From NCBI GenBank assembly GCA_021825925.1, contig JAKAFP010000002.1, forward strand, positions 434,001 to 498,000: a DNA stretch of 64,000 bases, read 5' to 3'. This document shows, piece by piece, positions 45,129 to 53,162 of this stretch (position 1 is its first letter; every line of letters starts with the position of its first letter). The stretch comes from Chloroflexota bacterium (GTDB lineage Bacteria; Chloroflexota; Anaerolineae; Anaerolineales; Anaerolineaceae). A model generated the notes under the pieces. The model ran no database searches. It saw only the letters and a list, made by a program, of their open reading frames with translations, and was not told the origin of the DNA. A program made the position numbers and the translations under genes.

Positions 45129-45237
45129 TAGCAAAACGAATGCGTTGGATTCCAGACCCCCCAAAGGTAGAGGCGCGTCTGGTATTGCGCTTTGGATCAA
45201 CCAAAGTGCATTCGATTTGTCATTCTTGTTTTTGCTA
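45129..45237. ncRNA. candidate structured element upstream of the cation/proton antiporter
   Basis: Within 380 gene-free bases (44969-45348), nested inverted repeats occur: TAGCAAAA/TTTTGCTA (45129, 45230), CGAATGC/GCATTCG (45137, 45208), CCAGAC/GTCTGG (about 45152, 45176) and CTTTGG/CCAAAG (45190, 45201). The set folds into a three-way or four-stem structure. It does not match any riboswitch I know. It could be a leader RNA for the plus-strand gene or a small REP/MITE-like insertion. Confidence 0.45.
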
Positions 45238-45283
45238 CAAAAATCCGCTTTGATGATTTAGAATCTGGATAGCGATGTTTATA

Positions 45284-45320
45284 TCAAGACAAGAACAGCA
45301 ACTCCGTTCTTGTCTTTTTA
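45284..45320 (+). terminator. terminator upstream of the antiporter gene
   Basis: AAGACAAGAAC AGCAACTCC GTTCTTGTCTT TTTA is an 11-bp stem with a T run, 28 bases before the antiporter start codon. With the structured element before it, this has the look of a leader-terminator control unit. Confidence 0.8.
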
Positions 45321-45348
45321 ATTTATGTACATAAGGATATTATGAATA

Positions 45349-46590
45349 ATGTCTGATTTCTTACAACTCATTACCATCCTGGCGGTGCTCTTGTTGGCGG
45401 CCAAGCTGGCCGGATACCTAAGCACCAAGATCAACCAACCCTCCGTTCTTGGCGAACTACTGGTAGGCGTACTGCTAGGACCTTCGCTTCTGAATATCAC
45501 CCACTGGTCCTTCATCACCGACATCAATTTACCGCAGTTGTTGAAGGAATTGGGTGAGATCGGTGTATTACTGTTGATGTTCCTGGCGGGACTCGAACTG
45601 CACCTCAAGGAAATGGCCAAAAGTTCGCGGGTGGCTGCCCTGTCGGGAATTTTGGGAGTCATAACCCCCGTAGCCATGGCCGTGGGGTTTGGCAAATTGA
45701 TCGGTCTGGACTTCAACCACGCCCTGTTCCTCGGACTTACGCTTGGCGCGACCTCGGTATCCATTTCGGTACAAGTGTTGATCGAGCTGAAGGTTGTGCG
45801 CAGCAAAGTCGGCCTGGGATTGCTGGGAGCGGCAATTTTTGACGATGTACTGGTGATCCTGCTGCTTTCAACGGTGCTGGCTTTGTTTTCAGGAGGCGAT
45901 TCGTTTGCGAGCATCCTGGTGGTGTTTGCCAAGATGCTGCTCTTTTTAGGTTTTGCCTTGGTTTTCGGGATCTGGCTGCTGCCAAGGATCACACGCAACA
46001 TCCACAAGCTGTCGGTCAGCCAGGGCATCACCACTTTTGCGCTGATCGTGATGCTGGTCTTTGGCTTGGCCGCTGAACTGGTGGGCGGCATGGCCGCGAT
46101 CACCGGCGCCTTTTTGGCCGGGATGATGTTTGCACGTACCCCTGAAAAATCACAGATTGACGCCAACCTGCATTCGATCTCGTATGCCTTCTTCGTTCCC
46201 ATTTTCTTTGTGGGGGTCGGTTTGAATGTGGACCTGCATGTGGTGACCCTCCAGACCGTGGGGATCATCCTGGCGCTGGTGCTGATCGCCGCAACCGGCA
46301 AGCTGCTGGGCGCCGGGTTAGGCGCGCTGCTTTCAAAATTCAGCCTGCGTGAATCGCTGCAGTTGGGCATCGGCATGATCTCGCGCGGAGAAGTGGGTCT
46401 GATCATCGCCAATGTCGGTCTGACCGCCGGTTACATCCCCAACGCGCTATTTTCATCCATCGTCGCGACCATCTTGATCTGCGACCTGCTTACCCCGCCG
46501 TTATTGCGGGCAGCATTCATTGAGAAAAAGAAGACAAACGACCCTATAATCAATGAAACGGAAAGTGTTTCATCCAAGGAGAACCAATAA
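45349..46590 (+). CDS. cation:proton antiporter (KefB/CPA2 type)
   Basis: A 413-residue membrane protein with about 12-13 segments. LLAAKLAGYLSTKINQPSVLGELLVGVLLGP (N-terminal, positions 13-43) is the family opening; the DD-like pair occurs in GAAIFDDVLVILLL (about 160), the hallmark of CPA2 exchange. It has no C-terminal RCK/TrkA domain, so regulation may come from the small partner encoded next, whose start codon overlaps the stop. Potassium or sodium efflux is the likely function. Confidence 0.9.
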   Translation: MSDFLQLITILAVLLLAAKLAGYLSTKINQPSVLGELLVGVLLGPSLLNITHWSFITDINLPQLLKELGEIGVLLLMFLAGLELHLKEMAKSSRVAALSGILGVITPVAMAVGFGKLIGLDFNHALFLGLTLGATSVSISVQVLIELKVVRSKVGLGLLGAAIFDDVLVILLLSTVLALFSGGDSFASILVVFAKMLLFLGFALVFGIWLLPRITRNIHKLSVSQGITTFALIVMLVFGLAAELVGGMAAITGAFLAGMMFARTPEKSQIDANLHSISYAFFVPIFFVGVGLNVDLHVVTLQTVGIILALVLIAATGKLLGAGLGALLSKFSLRESLQLGIGMISRGEVGLIIANVGLTAGYIPNALFSSIVATILICDLLTPPLLRAAFIEKKKTNDPIINETESVSSKENQ

Positions 46591-46964
46591 TGTTCATGAT
46601 CTATTTTGTACTTCATGACCCTGATCGTCTGAAAGATATTCTCGAAGCCTGGGAAAAAGCCGGCGTGGGCGGCATTACCATTTTGCTCAGCACCGGCTTG
46701 AAACGATTGCAGGCTGGTGATGTACTGCGCGAGGATCTGCCCCTGATCCCCAGCCTGGAAGATCTGATCCAGCAGGAAGAGCGCACCAACCGTACGCTCT
46801 TTACAGTGGTCAAGGATGACGAGATGGTGGAGAAGGTGGTCGAAGCCACCCAGTCCATCACCGGGGACCTGAACAACCCAAATACCGGCATCCTCACCGT
46901 GCTGCCAGTGGTCAAGGCCTACGGGCTGGACCGCAAGACGCTATTCAACGAGGATCATGACTGA
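46590..46964 (+). CDS. PII-like small regulatory protein
   Basis: A 124-residue protein beginning MFMIYFVLHDPDRLKDILEA, with GVGGITILLSTGLKRL (about 25-40) followed by a loop and a second beta-alpha-beta unit (TLFTVVKDDEMVEKVVEA). This repeated ferredoxin-like layout resembles PII/SbtB-type trimers that bind adenine nucleotides. Its start overlaps the antiporter stop by one base, a strong sign of joint function. Control of the antiporter by a nucleotide is inference. Confidence 0.75.
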   Translation: MFMIYFVLHDPDRLKDILEAWEKAGVGGITILLSTGLKRLQAGDVLREDLPLIPSLEDLIQQEERTNRTLFTVVKDDEMVEKVVEATQSITGDLNNPNTGILTVLPVVKAYGLDRKTLFNEDHD

Positions 46965-46989
46965 CCTAAAAATGGTTTTGACCAAATGC

Positions 46990-47018
46990 TTGACCGATAG
47001 CCGGTCATTTGGTAAAAT
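46990..47018 (+). promoter_or_regulatory. promoter for tRNA-Glu
   Basis: TTGACC (46990), 17 bases, TAAAAT (47013). The start would be near 47025, seven bases before the tRNA. Confidence 0.75.
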
Positions 47019-47031
47019 CTCTCTCGTTGTT

Positions 47032-47104
47032 GCCTCCATCGTCTAGGGGACCAGGACGCGACCCTTTCAAGGTCAAAACCGGAGTTCGAATCTCCGTGGA
47101 GGCA
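47032..47104 (+). tRNA. tRNA-Glu (anticodon UUC)
   Basis: A 73-base cloverleaf: acceptor GCCTCCA / TGGAGGC with discriminator A, anticodon stem GACC/GGTC around the loop CTTTCAA (anticodon TTC), and T arm CGGAG TTCGAAT CTCCG. No CCA is encoded. The 3' end is the start of an 87-bp repeat array. Confidence 0.97.
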
Positions 47105-47516
47105 CTCGAATGAAAAACCACCGCATGGTGGTTTTTTTCTTTAACCATCCTCCGTGCCCCCAAAGGGGGCTTTCCCTTCGGTCGGGAGGCACTCGAATGA
47201 AAAACCACCGCATGGTGGTTTTTTTCTTTAACCATCCTCCGTGCCCCCAAAGGGGGCTTTCCCTTCGGTCGAGAGGCACTCAGATGAAAAACCACCGCAT
47301 GGTGGTTTTTTTCTTTAACCATCCTCCGTGCCCCCAAAGGGGGCTTTCCCTTCGGTCGGGAGGCACTCGAATGAAAAACCACCGCATGGTGGTTTTTTTC
47401 TTTAACCATCCTCCGTGCCCCCAAAGGGGGCTTTCACTTCGGTCGAGAGGCACTCGGATGATAAGCCACCAAATGGTGGTTTTTTTGTTTAACTCGTTAT
47501 GTGCCACCGATGGGGG
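47099..47516 (+). repeat. 87-bp tandem repeat with five intrinsic terminators, starting in the tRNA-Glu 3' end
   Basis: Unit starts (GAGGCACTCG) are at 47099, 47186, 47273, 47360 and 47447, exactly 87 bases apart. Each unit repeats the last bases of the tRNA, then a hairpin AACCACC GCAT GGTGGTT followed by seven Ts (first at 47113-47138), then a second hairpin GCCCCC AAA GGGGGC and a TTCGGTC stretch. Units 1 and 3 end in GGTCGGG and 2 and 4 in GGTCGAG, so a 174-base dimer was probably duplicated. The fifth unit is diverged. As 87 is a multiple of three, long open frames occur on both strands; they are not genes. Confidence 0.95.
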
Positions 47517-47622
47517 TAAACACGAAGCACAGAAAATAGTCCTCAAGTATGTTGAAATTTAATGGAATTTTATTAAAATAGAAATAAGTTAGAGCGATCA
47601 GGGAAAAAGGAGTTGAGCCCTT

Positions 47623-47910
47623 ATGACCACAACTTCGGATATCATCACAAATGAATCACAGCTTCTCAATAAATCTGTCTCGTTTATTACATTCAGCCTA
47701 TGTGTTGCCCTGGGATTTCTGCTGCCCATCGTAACCATTCCATGGATGTTCTTTTTGGCGTACCTTGGGCTTGATTATCGTAAAGAGTTGAAGGGTACAT
47801 TCCATTGGTGGCTGGATCAGGCCTTTATGGTGGCTGCAATCGTTCTGGGGGTAGCCATTGCGGTGGTGCTTGTGTTTGTTCTTCCGTGGACGTCAAAGCC
47901 GTTGATTTGA
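47623..47910 (+). CDS. small membrane protein
   Basis: A 95-residue protein with AAGGAG before its ATG. It has a polar N-terminus (about 1-18), one long or two short hydrophobic segments (about 22-48) and another at 68-90, with a short linker. No recognised motif. It stands between the tRNA repeat array and the convergent rsmI gene. Confidence 0.65.
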   Translation: MTTTSDIITNESQLLNKSVSFITFSLCVALGFLLPIVTIPWMFFLAYLGLDYRKELKGTFHWWLDQAFMVAAIVLGVAIAVVLVFVLPWTSKPLI

Positions 47911-47957
47911 AATTATAATGGTGGGTTCAGAAACCGAACCCACCCTACCATTGTATA

Positions 47958-48632
47958 TTAATTCCCGACGACCATGATGAATTCACCCTTGCGGGGACCG
48001 ATCTGTTTGCGCACGGTTTCGGCCTCGCCGCGGTAGATGGTTTCTGTGGGCAGGGTCATATCGTAGCCCACGGTTACCCAGATGCCCTTGCCAAAGACTT
48101 TGATCACGTCATCGAGCAGGGCGCCAAGACGGTAGGGGGTATCCATGAGCACCACGGGGATGCGCAGGGTGCGGTAGCGGGTCAGTTCGTTACGGCGTTT
48201 TTCGGGTTCACGCGAAAGAAAGCCGGCGAAGACAAAGCGTCCCATTTTGAAGTCGAGTACGGAGAGCGCCGCCATCAGCGAGGATGCACCCGGGATGGGT
48301 GAGACGGTCACACCTGAACTGGATGCCAGCTGGATCAAATAGGAACCGGGATCGGAAAACACGGGGGTGCCGCAATCCGAGATCATGGCCAGACTTTCGC
48401 CGTTGAGCAGCCGCACCAAAAGGTTCGCAGCGGCTTCCTCTTCGTTGTGCTCGTTGAGCAGGGCAAGTTCCTTGCCTTCGATGCCCAGTTTTTTCAACAG
48501 GGTGCTGCCGGGTTTGGCTTCTTCGCAGACCACGGCATTCACACTTTTTAAGATCTCAATGGCGCGCAGGGTGATATCCCCGTCGTTGCCGATGGGTGTC
48601 GCCACCACATAAAGTATTCCAAAGGTTTTCAT
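47958..48632 (-). CDS. rsmI: 16S rRNA 2'-O-methyltransferase RsmI
   Basis: Methylates the ribose of C1402 in 16S rRNA. A product of about 224 residues beginning MKTFGILYVVATPIGNDGD, with MISDCGTPVFSDPGSYLI (about 85-102) and the SPIPGASSLMAALSV segment (about 112) of the tetrapyrrole-methylase fold. The ATG at 48632 has AAGGA upstream and is preferred over 48659. It ends shorter than some homologues that have a C-terminal helical tail. Confidence 0.93.
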   Translation of the reverse strand: MKTFGILYVVATPIGNDGDITLRAIEILKSVNAVVCEEAKPGSTLLKKLGIEGKELALLNEHNEEEAAANLLVRLLNGESLAMISDCGTPVFSDPGSYLIQLASSSGVTVSPIPGASSLMAALSVLDFKMGRFVFAGFLSREPEKRRNELTRYRTLRIPVVLMDTPYRLGALLDDVIKVFGKGIWVTVGYDMTLPTETIYRGEAETVRKQIGPRKGEFIMVVGN

Positions 48633-48715
48633 GAGCGTTCCTTTCAAATCCAGGTTCAATTTTACTTGATTAAGGGCAGAGAATAGAGAATCGTAATTTG
48701 TGAATCGTAATTTGT

Positions 48716-48771
48716 GAACCGAGAACCGAGAACCGAGAACCGAGAACCGAGAACCGAGAACCGAGAACCAA
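48716..48771. repeat. heptamer tandem repeat, GAACCGA x7-8
   Basis: Seven perfect copies of GAACCGA and one variant (GAACCAA), inside a wider degenerate heptamer zone (48685-48820) with GTAATTTGTGAATC-type units. It fills the gap between rsmI and murJ. Confidence 0.95.
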
Positions 48772-48885
48772 GAATTGTAATTCGTGAATCGTAAATAGTG
48801 AACCGTGATTAGTGATTAGTCCAACGCCACCCTTCGAAATAATGTTAGGCCATGCTATGATTAACCCACTTTCAAAAAAGGTGGA

Positions 48886-50427
48886 ATGATGAAACTTTCA
48901 AAGCTAACCAAGGTATCGTTCTTACTGGCCGGCATGTTCTTTCTTGATAAGGTGCTGGCTTTCGTTCGACAGATATTGATCGCACGCCAATTCGGGCTTT
49001 CTGCTGAATTGGACGCCTTCAATGTGGCCAACAACATTCCTGACCTGTTGTTCGCGCTGATCTCGGGTGGCGCACTGGCGATCGCCTTCATCCCTGTGCT
49101 GTCGCAGGTGCTCACCCGTGATGGACAAGGGTCCGCGTGGAAGCTCTTCAGCCGCATTGCCAACCTTGCTTTTCTGGTCACGGCCGGGCTGGCCTTGATC
49201 GTGGCTATCTTTGCTGGCAGCATGGTACGAGCTGAAATCGGCATCGCTCCCGGTTTTACTTCTGTGCAGCAGGACCTGGTGATCAGGTTGATGCGCATGA
49301 ATCTGATCGCCACCCTGATCTTTTCGATCAGCGGATTGGTCATGGCCGGTCTGCAAGCCAACCAGCACTTTTTACTGCCCGCGCTTGCTCCCATCTTTTA
49401 CAACATCGGCCAGATCATCGGCGTGACCATCCTCTCTCCAGAAAAGGGTTACACCCTCGGGCCTGTCACCCTGCCAGCCTTCGGTTTGGGAGTGCAAGGC
49501 CTGGTTTATGGCGTGATCATCGGCGCTTTGCTGCACCTGGCCATCCAGATCCCTGGCTTGGTGAAATACAACTTCAAATGGATCCCCAGCCTGGACCTCA
49601 AAAATGAGGATGTGCGCAAGGTCATCCGCCTGATGGGGCCGCGTCTGGTGACCATGTTCATGATCCAACTCATCTTCATCGTCCGCGACAACCTGGCGTC
49701 ACGGTTGGCTGCTGGTGCAGTGACCTCACTGACCTACGGCTGGATGATCCAACAGGTGCCGGAAACACTGATCGGCACGGCCATCGGCACCGCCCTGCTG
49801 CCCACCCTCTCGGAACATTTTTCCACAGATCAAAAGGCGGCCTTTTCTGAAACCATACAGAAAGCCCTCAAAGTGCTGATGGCGCTGACACTGCCAATCG
49901 CCGCCGTGTTGGCCATCGGTTTGAAACCCCTGCTTGGCCTCGCGTTTGACTTCGGCGTAGACGGCACTAGACTGCTCAGCTGGGTGACCGCTGGGTTTTT
50001 ACTGGGTCTGCTCGGTCATTCACTAAAAGAAGTTGGTGCACGATCATTCTACGCCCGACAGAACGCGATCATTCCTTTGATCACGGCAGGCGTTAATCTT
50101 TCGCTATACGCATTGATCGGGTCACTGCTCTACAAACCCCTGGGTGCAGCAGGCATCGCCCTGACCGATTCGCTGGTTTTCTCGCTGGAGGCAGTCTTGC
50201 TGCTCGTGCTGCTCAATCGCAAGATGGTGCCAGCCATCAAACTGGATTCCACCTGGGTACGCGCCCTGCTGGCTGCTGCCACCGCCGGCCTGGTCACCTG
50301 GGGAAGCCTGACCTTTCTTTCGCCGAGAGTGCATCCGTTGATCGCAGGAGTCGTTCCGATGGTGCTTGGGTTTGCTGCATCGCTACCCTGGGTCAAACGT
50401 GAACTCGCTTTGCTGCTTAAACTTTAA
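48886..50427 (+). CDS. murJ: lipid II flippase MurJ (MviN)
   Basis: Moves lipid II across the membrane for peptidoglycan synthesis. A 513-residue protein with about 14 membrane segments; FLDKVLAFVRQILIARQFGL (about 19-38) and FNVANNIPDLLFALISGGAL (about 45-64) carry the conserved Arg and Asn/Pro/Asp residues of the family. AGGTGG precedes two adjacent ATGs. The presence of murJ suits a wall-making bacterium; the next gene follows after 45 bases. Confidence 0.94.
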   Translation: MMKLSKLTKVSFLLAGMFFLDKVLAFVRQILIARQFGLSAELDAFNVANNIPDLLFALISGGALAIAFIPVLSQVLTRDGQGSAWKLFSRIANLAFLVTAGLALIVAIFAGSMVRAEIGIAPGFTSVQQDLVIRLMRMNLIATLIFSISGLVMAGLQANQHFLLPALAPIFYNIGQIIGVTILSPEKGYTLGPVTLPAFGLGVQGLVYGVIIGALLHLAIQIPGLVKYNFKWIPSLDLKNEDVRKVIRLMGPRLVTMFMIQLIFIVRDNLASRLAAGAVTSLTYGWMIQQVPETLIGTAIGTALLPTLSEHFSTDQKAAFSETIQKALKVLMALTLPIAAVLAIGLKPLLGLAFDFGVDGTRLLSWVTAGFLLGLLGHSLKEVGARSFYARQNAIIPLITAGVNLSLYALIGSLLYKPLGAAGIALTDSLVFSLEAVLLLVLLNRKMVPAIKLDSTWVRALLAAATAGLVTWGSLTFLSPRVHPLIAGVVPMVLGFAASLPWVKRELALLLKL

Positions 50428-50472
50428 CAAATCTCAAATCTGAAGACATTCAATTACGGTATAATTGTCGCC

Positions 50473-51717
50473 ATGACCAAAAAGAACCTCACTGAAAATC
50501 AAAATGCTGAAATCGAATCCGTGCCAGGAGCAACCAAACCGGTTAAAACTGGCAGGAAAATATTTAAGGACAGCCAGGCGCCTGCAAACCAGGAAGTCGA
50601 AAATTCTGACGCCACCGTCCCCGTCATAGCCAAGGCTAATAAATCAGTCATCACCCCATCAGAAAGCGAAATCGAATCCCTTTTCGCGTCGGATGAACCC
50701 GTGCAGCCGGAAACCGAGATCAAACCGGTCAAGATCCGCCGTGCAAAATGGGTCTGGCTGGGGATTCTGATCCTGCTGGTCATTACGGCTGTTGGTGCCG
50801 GCATCGGCTACACCACCGCCATTCAAGCCAGAAAAGCCGCCGAAACCAACCAAAGACTTGAATTAGCCACCACGAGTTTCGTTAAAGCTGAACGGGATAT
50901 TGCCAATGGCGACCTTCAAATGGCCAGTCAACGTCTGCAATATATCATGACCATCTATCCCGATTATCCCGGCCTGGAAGATAAACTTAAAGAAGTCTTG
51001 ACCGCGATCGCCCTGGCGAACCCGGATGCCAGCGCTGCAACACAGCCCACACCGGACGCCGCCTTTACCCCTGTTGCCACCAAAGACACTTCTGAAGTCA
51101 GTGTCTTGCTGCCCCAAGCCCAAAACCAATACAACTCCAATGACTGGAAGGGTTTGCTGGATACCATAAACAAGATTCGCGATATTGACCCGAGTTATGA
51201 AGCGCTGACAGTTGACGGGCTGTACTTTTATGCCCTGCGCAACAACGGCATCGCCAAGATCAATGGCGGACACCTGGAAGTCGGCCTTTATTACTTGGCC
51301 ATGGCAGCCAGCATCGCTCCACTGGACCAGGATGCCTTGTCACTGGCCAGCCTCGCCAGAATGTATCTGGATGCAGAATCTTATTTCGGGATTGATTATT
51401 ACAAATCCACGGAATTACTGGCTGAAGTTGCCAAACAAGTGCCCAACATGGTGGATGTATCGGGTGTATCCGCAAAACAACGTTATGTTGAATCCATGAC
51501 CGGCATCGGGGATCTGTTGATGAAGAATCTGGAGTACTGTAATGCCGTCCCCCAATACGACGCGGCAAAGAACATCCTATCTTCGGATGACCTGCTGGCA
51601 AAACTTCAGCAAGCCCAGGATTACTGTGCCAATCCTCCCGTCATCCCCACACCCACCCTGGACCCGAATGCACCGGCCCCAACCGCAACACCTGATTCAT
51701 ATAATCCGACAGGATAA
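50473..51717 (+). CDS. single-pass membrane protein with TPR-like extracytoplasmic region
   Basis: A 414-residue protein: a polar cytoplasmic part (about 1-92), one membrane helix WVWLGILILLVITAVGAGIG (about 94-113), a helical TPR-like region (about 120-390) with repeated units, and a Pro/Thr-rich tail (PTPTLDPNAPAPTATP). Function unknown. TATAAT (50460-50465) ends seven bases before the ATG and no ribosome site is visible, so the message may be leaderless. Confidence 0.78.
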   Translation: MTKKNLTENQNAEIESVPGATKPVKTGRKIFKDSQAPANQEVENSDATVPVIAKANKSVITPSESEIESLFASDEPVQPETEIKPVKIRRAKWVWLGILILLVITAVGAGIGYTTAIQARKAAETNQRLELATTSFVKAERDIANGDLQMASQRLQYIMTIYPDYPGLEDKLKEVLTAIALANPDASAATQPTPDAAFTPVATKDTSEVSVLLPQAQNQYNSNDWKGLLDTINKIRDIDPSYEALTVDGLYFYALRNNGIAKINGGHLEVGLYYLAMAASIAPLDQDALSLASLARMYLDAESYFGIDYYKSTELLAEVAKQVPNMVDVSGVSAKQRYVESMTGIGDLLMKNLEYCNAVPQYDAAKNILSSDDLLAKLQQAQDYCANPPVIPTPTLDPNAPAPTATPDSYNPTG

Positions 51718-51739
51718 TTACAAATATTAATAAATAGCA

Positions 51740-51774
51740 AATCCCCGCGGATTCAACTCCACGGGGATTTTTTA
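51740..51774 (+). terminator. terminator after the TPR-like gene
   Basis: AATCCCCGCGGA TTCAAC TCCACGGGGATT TTTTA, a stem of about 11 bp with one mismatch and a T run. Confidence 0.9.
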
Positions 51775-51830
51775 TAAACCTCAAAATCACAAAATAGATC
51801 TCTGATTCTTATGGGTAGATTATTTTTCCG

Positions 51831-53162
51831 TTAATCCGCCAAGCTGCCTGTCAGGTCGTGGGTCATGGCGCCGTTGATCAACACTGGAACCAGGCTGCCC
51901 ACCTCGATCTCATTTTCAACGATCACCAGACCGTCAATTTCAGGTGCATCTCTAAATGAGCGGCCAACAGAAATCCCATCGCCCTGCCCTTCGATCAGCA
52001 CGGTCAGGTGTTTACCAATCCAAGCTTGGTTGCGCATCAAAGAGATGCTTTCCTGCAGGTTCATCAATTCCTGCATCCGCGCCTGCTTGACAGCTTCAGG
52101 TACCGTGTCGCCAAGGGGTTCACTGCTGGTACCCGGTTCAAATGAAAATGGAAAAGCACCCACATGATCAAACTGGATCTCACGCATGAAATCCAAAAGG
52201 GAGTTGAATTCAGCATCCGTTTCACCGGGATATCCCACGATGAAGGTGGTGCGAATGGCCAGATCTGGAATGGCTTTGCGCATCTTTTCAATGGTGCGCC
52301 GAACCCAATCCATATCGGCGGGACGTTTCATACGCCTGAGCACATCAGGATGGGCGTGCTGCAAAGGGATGTCAAAATACGGCAGTATCTGTTTGGAATT
52401 GGACATCAAATTGATCAGGCGGTCGGTCACATAACCCGGATAGGAATAGAGGATTCTCAACCAGGGGATGTGCGGAATCTTGGGCAGTAAAGCTTCAAGC
52501 AAAGTCGCCAGCCCATCCTTCAAGCCAAGGTCCACACCGTAATCAGTGGTATCCTGGGCGATCAGGATCAATTCCTTCACGCCGGAATCTTGCAAGATAA
52601 CGGCGTCCTCAATGATGGTTTCCATCGGACGGCTGACGGTTGTGCCTTTGATCAAGGGGATGGAACAGAAAGCGCAGGGTCGGCGGCAGCCATCCGCGAT
52701 CTTGAGGTAAGCACTGGCGCCCTGAACGGCAGCACGCACCACTCCCTTTTCATCCCTGCCGACGGTAGCCGGCTCAGGAAGATGATACTGGGGAGCACCC
52801 GCAGAGGATTCCTTGAGATGCTTGACGAGTTCGAGGATATCCATCCAACGGCGGGTACTAATGAAACCATCAATGCCAGGGACAGAGTTGACTAAAAGCT
52901 CACGATAGCGTTCAGTCAAACAACCTGCAGCCACCAGCAATTGGCCGGTTTTCTTTTTCCCTGCCAGGTCCTGCAATACTTCAATGGATTCCTGCCGGGC
53001 AGATTGGATAAATCCACAGGTGTTAACAATCAATAATTCAGCATTGTTGGGTTTTTCAACAGCTTGATATCCATCTTCCTCAAGCAACACCGCCATGGAA
53101 TCTGAATCCACGGTGTTTTTGGCACAGCCCAAGGATGCTAAGTAGAAAGTATTCTTTTTCAT
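51831..53162 (-). CDS. rimO: ribosomal protein S12 methylthiotransferase RimO
   Basis: Adds a methylthio group to an Asp of ribosomal protein S12. The 443-residue radical-SAM protein has the N-terminal MTTase domain (SLGCAKNTVDSD, LIVNTCGFIQSARQES), the radical-SAM cluster motif CRRPCAFCSIP (about 158-168), and a C-terminal TRAM-like domain (HLTVLIEGQG). The start overlaps the stop of the RodZ-like gene by four bases. Confidence 0.95.
   Translation of the reverse strand: MKKNTFYLASLGCAKNTVDSDSMAVLLEEDGYQAVEKPNNAELLIVNTCGFIQSARQESIEVLQDLAGKKKTGQLLVAAGCLTERYRELLVNSVPGIDGFISTRRWMDILELVKHLKESSAGAPQYHLPEPATVGRDEKGVVRAAVQGASAYLKIADGCRRPCAFCSIPLIKGTTVSRPMETIIEDAVILQDSGVKELILIAQDTTDYGVDLGLKDGLATLLEALLPKIPHIPWLRILYSYPGYVTDRLINLMSNSKQILPYFDIPLQHAHPDVLRRMKRPADMDWVRRTIEKMRKAIPDLAIRTTFIVGYPGETDAEFNSLLDFMREIQFDHVGAFPFSFEPGTSSEPLGDTVPEAVKQARMQELMNLQESISLMRNQAWIGKHLTVLIEGQGDGISVGRSFRDAPEIDGLVIVENEIEVGSLVPVLINGAMTHDLTGSLAD

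Noticed and set aside
45129..45237. tRNA gene or c-di-AMP riboswitch before the antiporter
   Set aside because: There is no T-loop or acceptor pattern of a tRNA, and the ydaO core motifs are missing.
47005..47562. Long open frames of about 140-150 codons on both strands coding for repeated peptides
   Set aside because: They exist only because the 87-bp repeat is a multiple of three; the bases form tRNA tail and terminator hairpins, and there is no ribosome site or gene-like composition.
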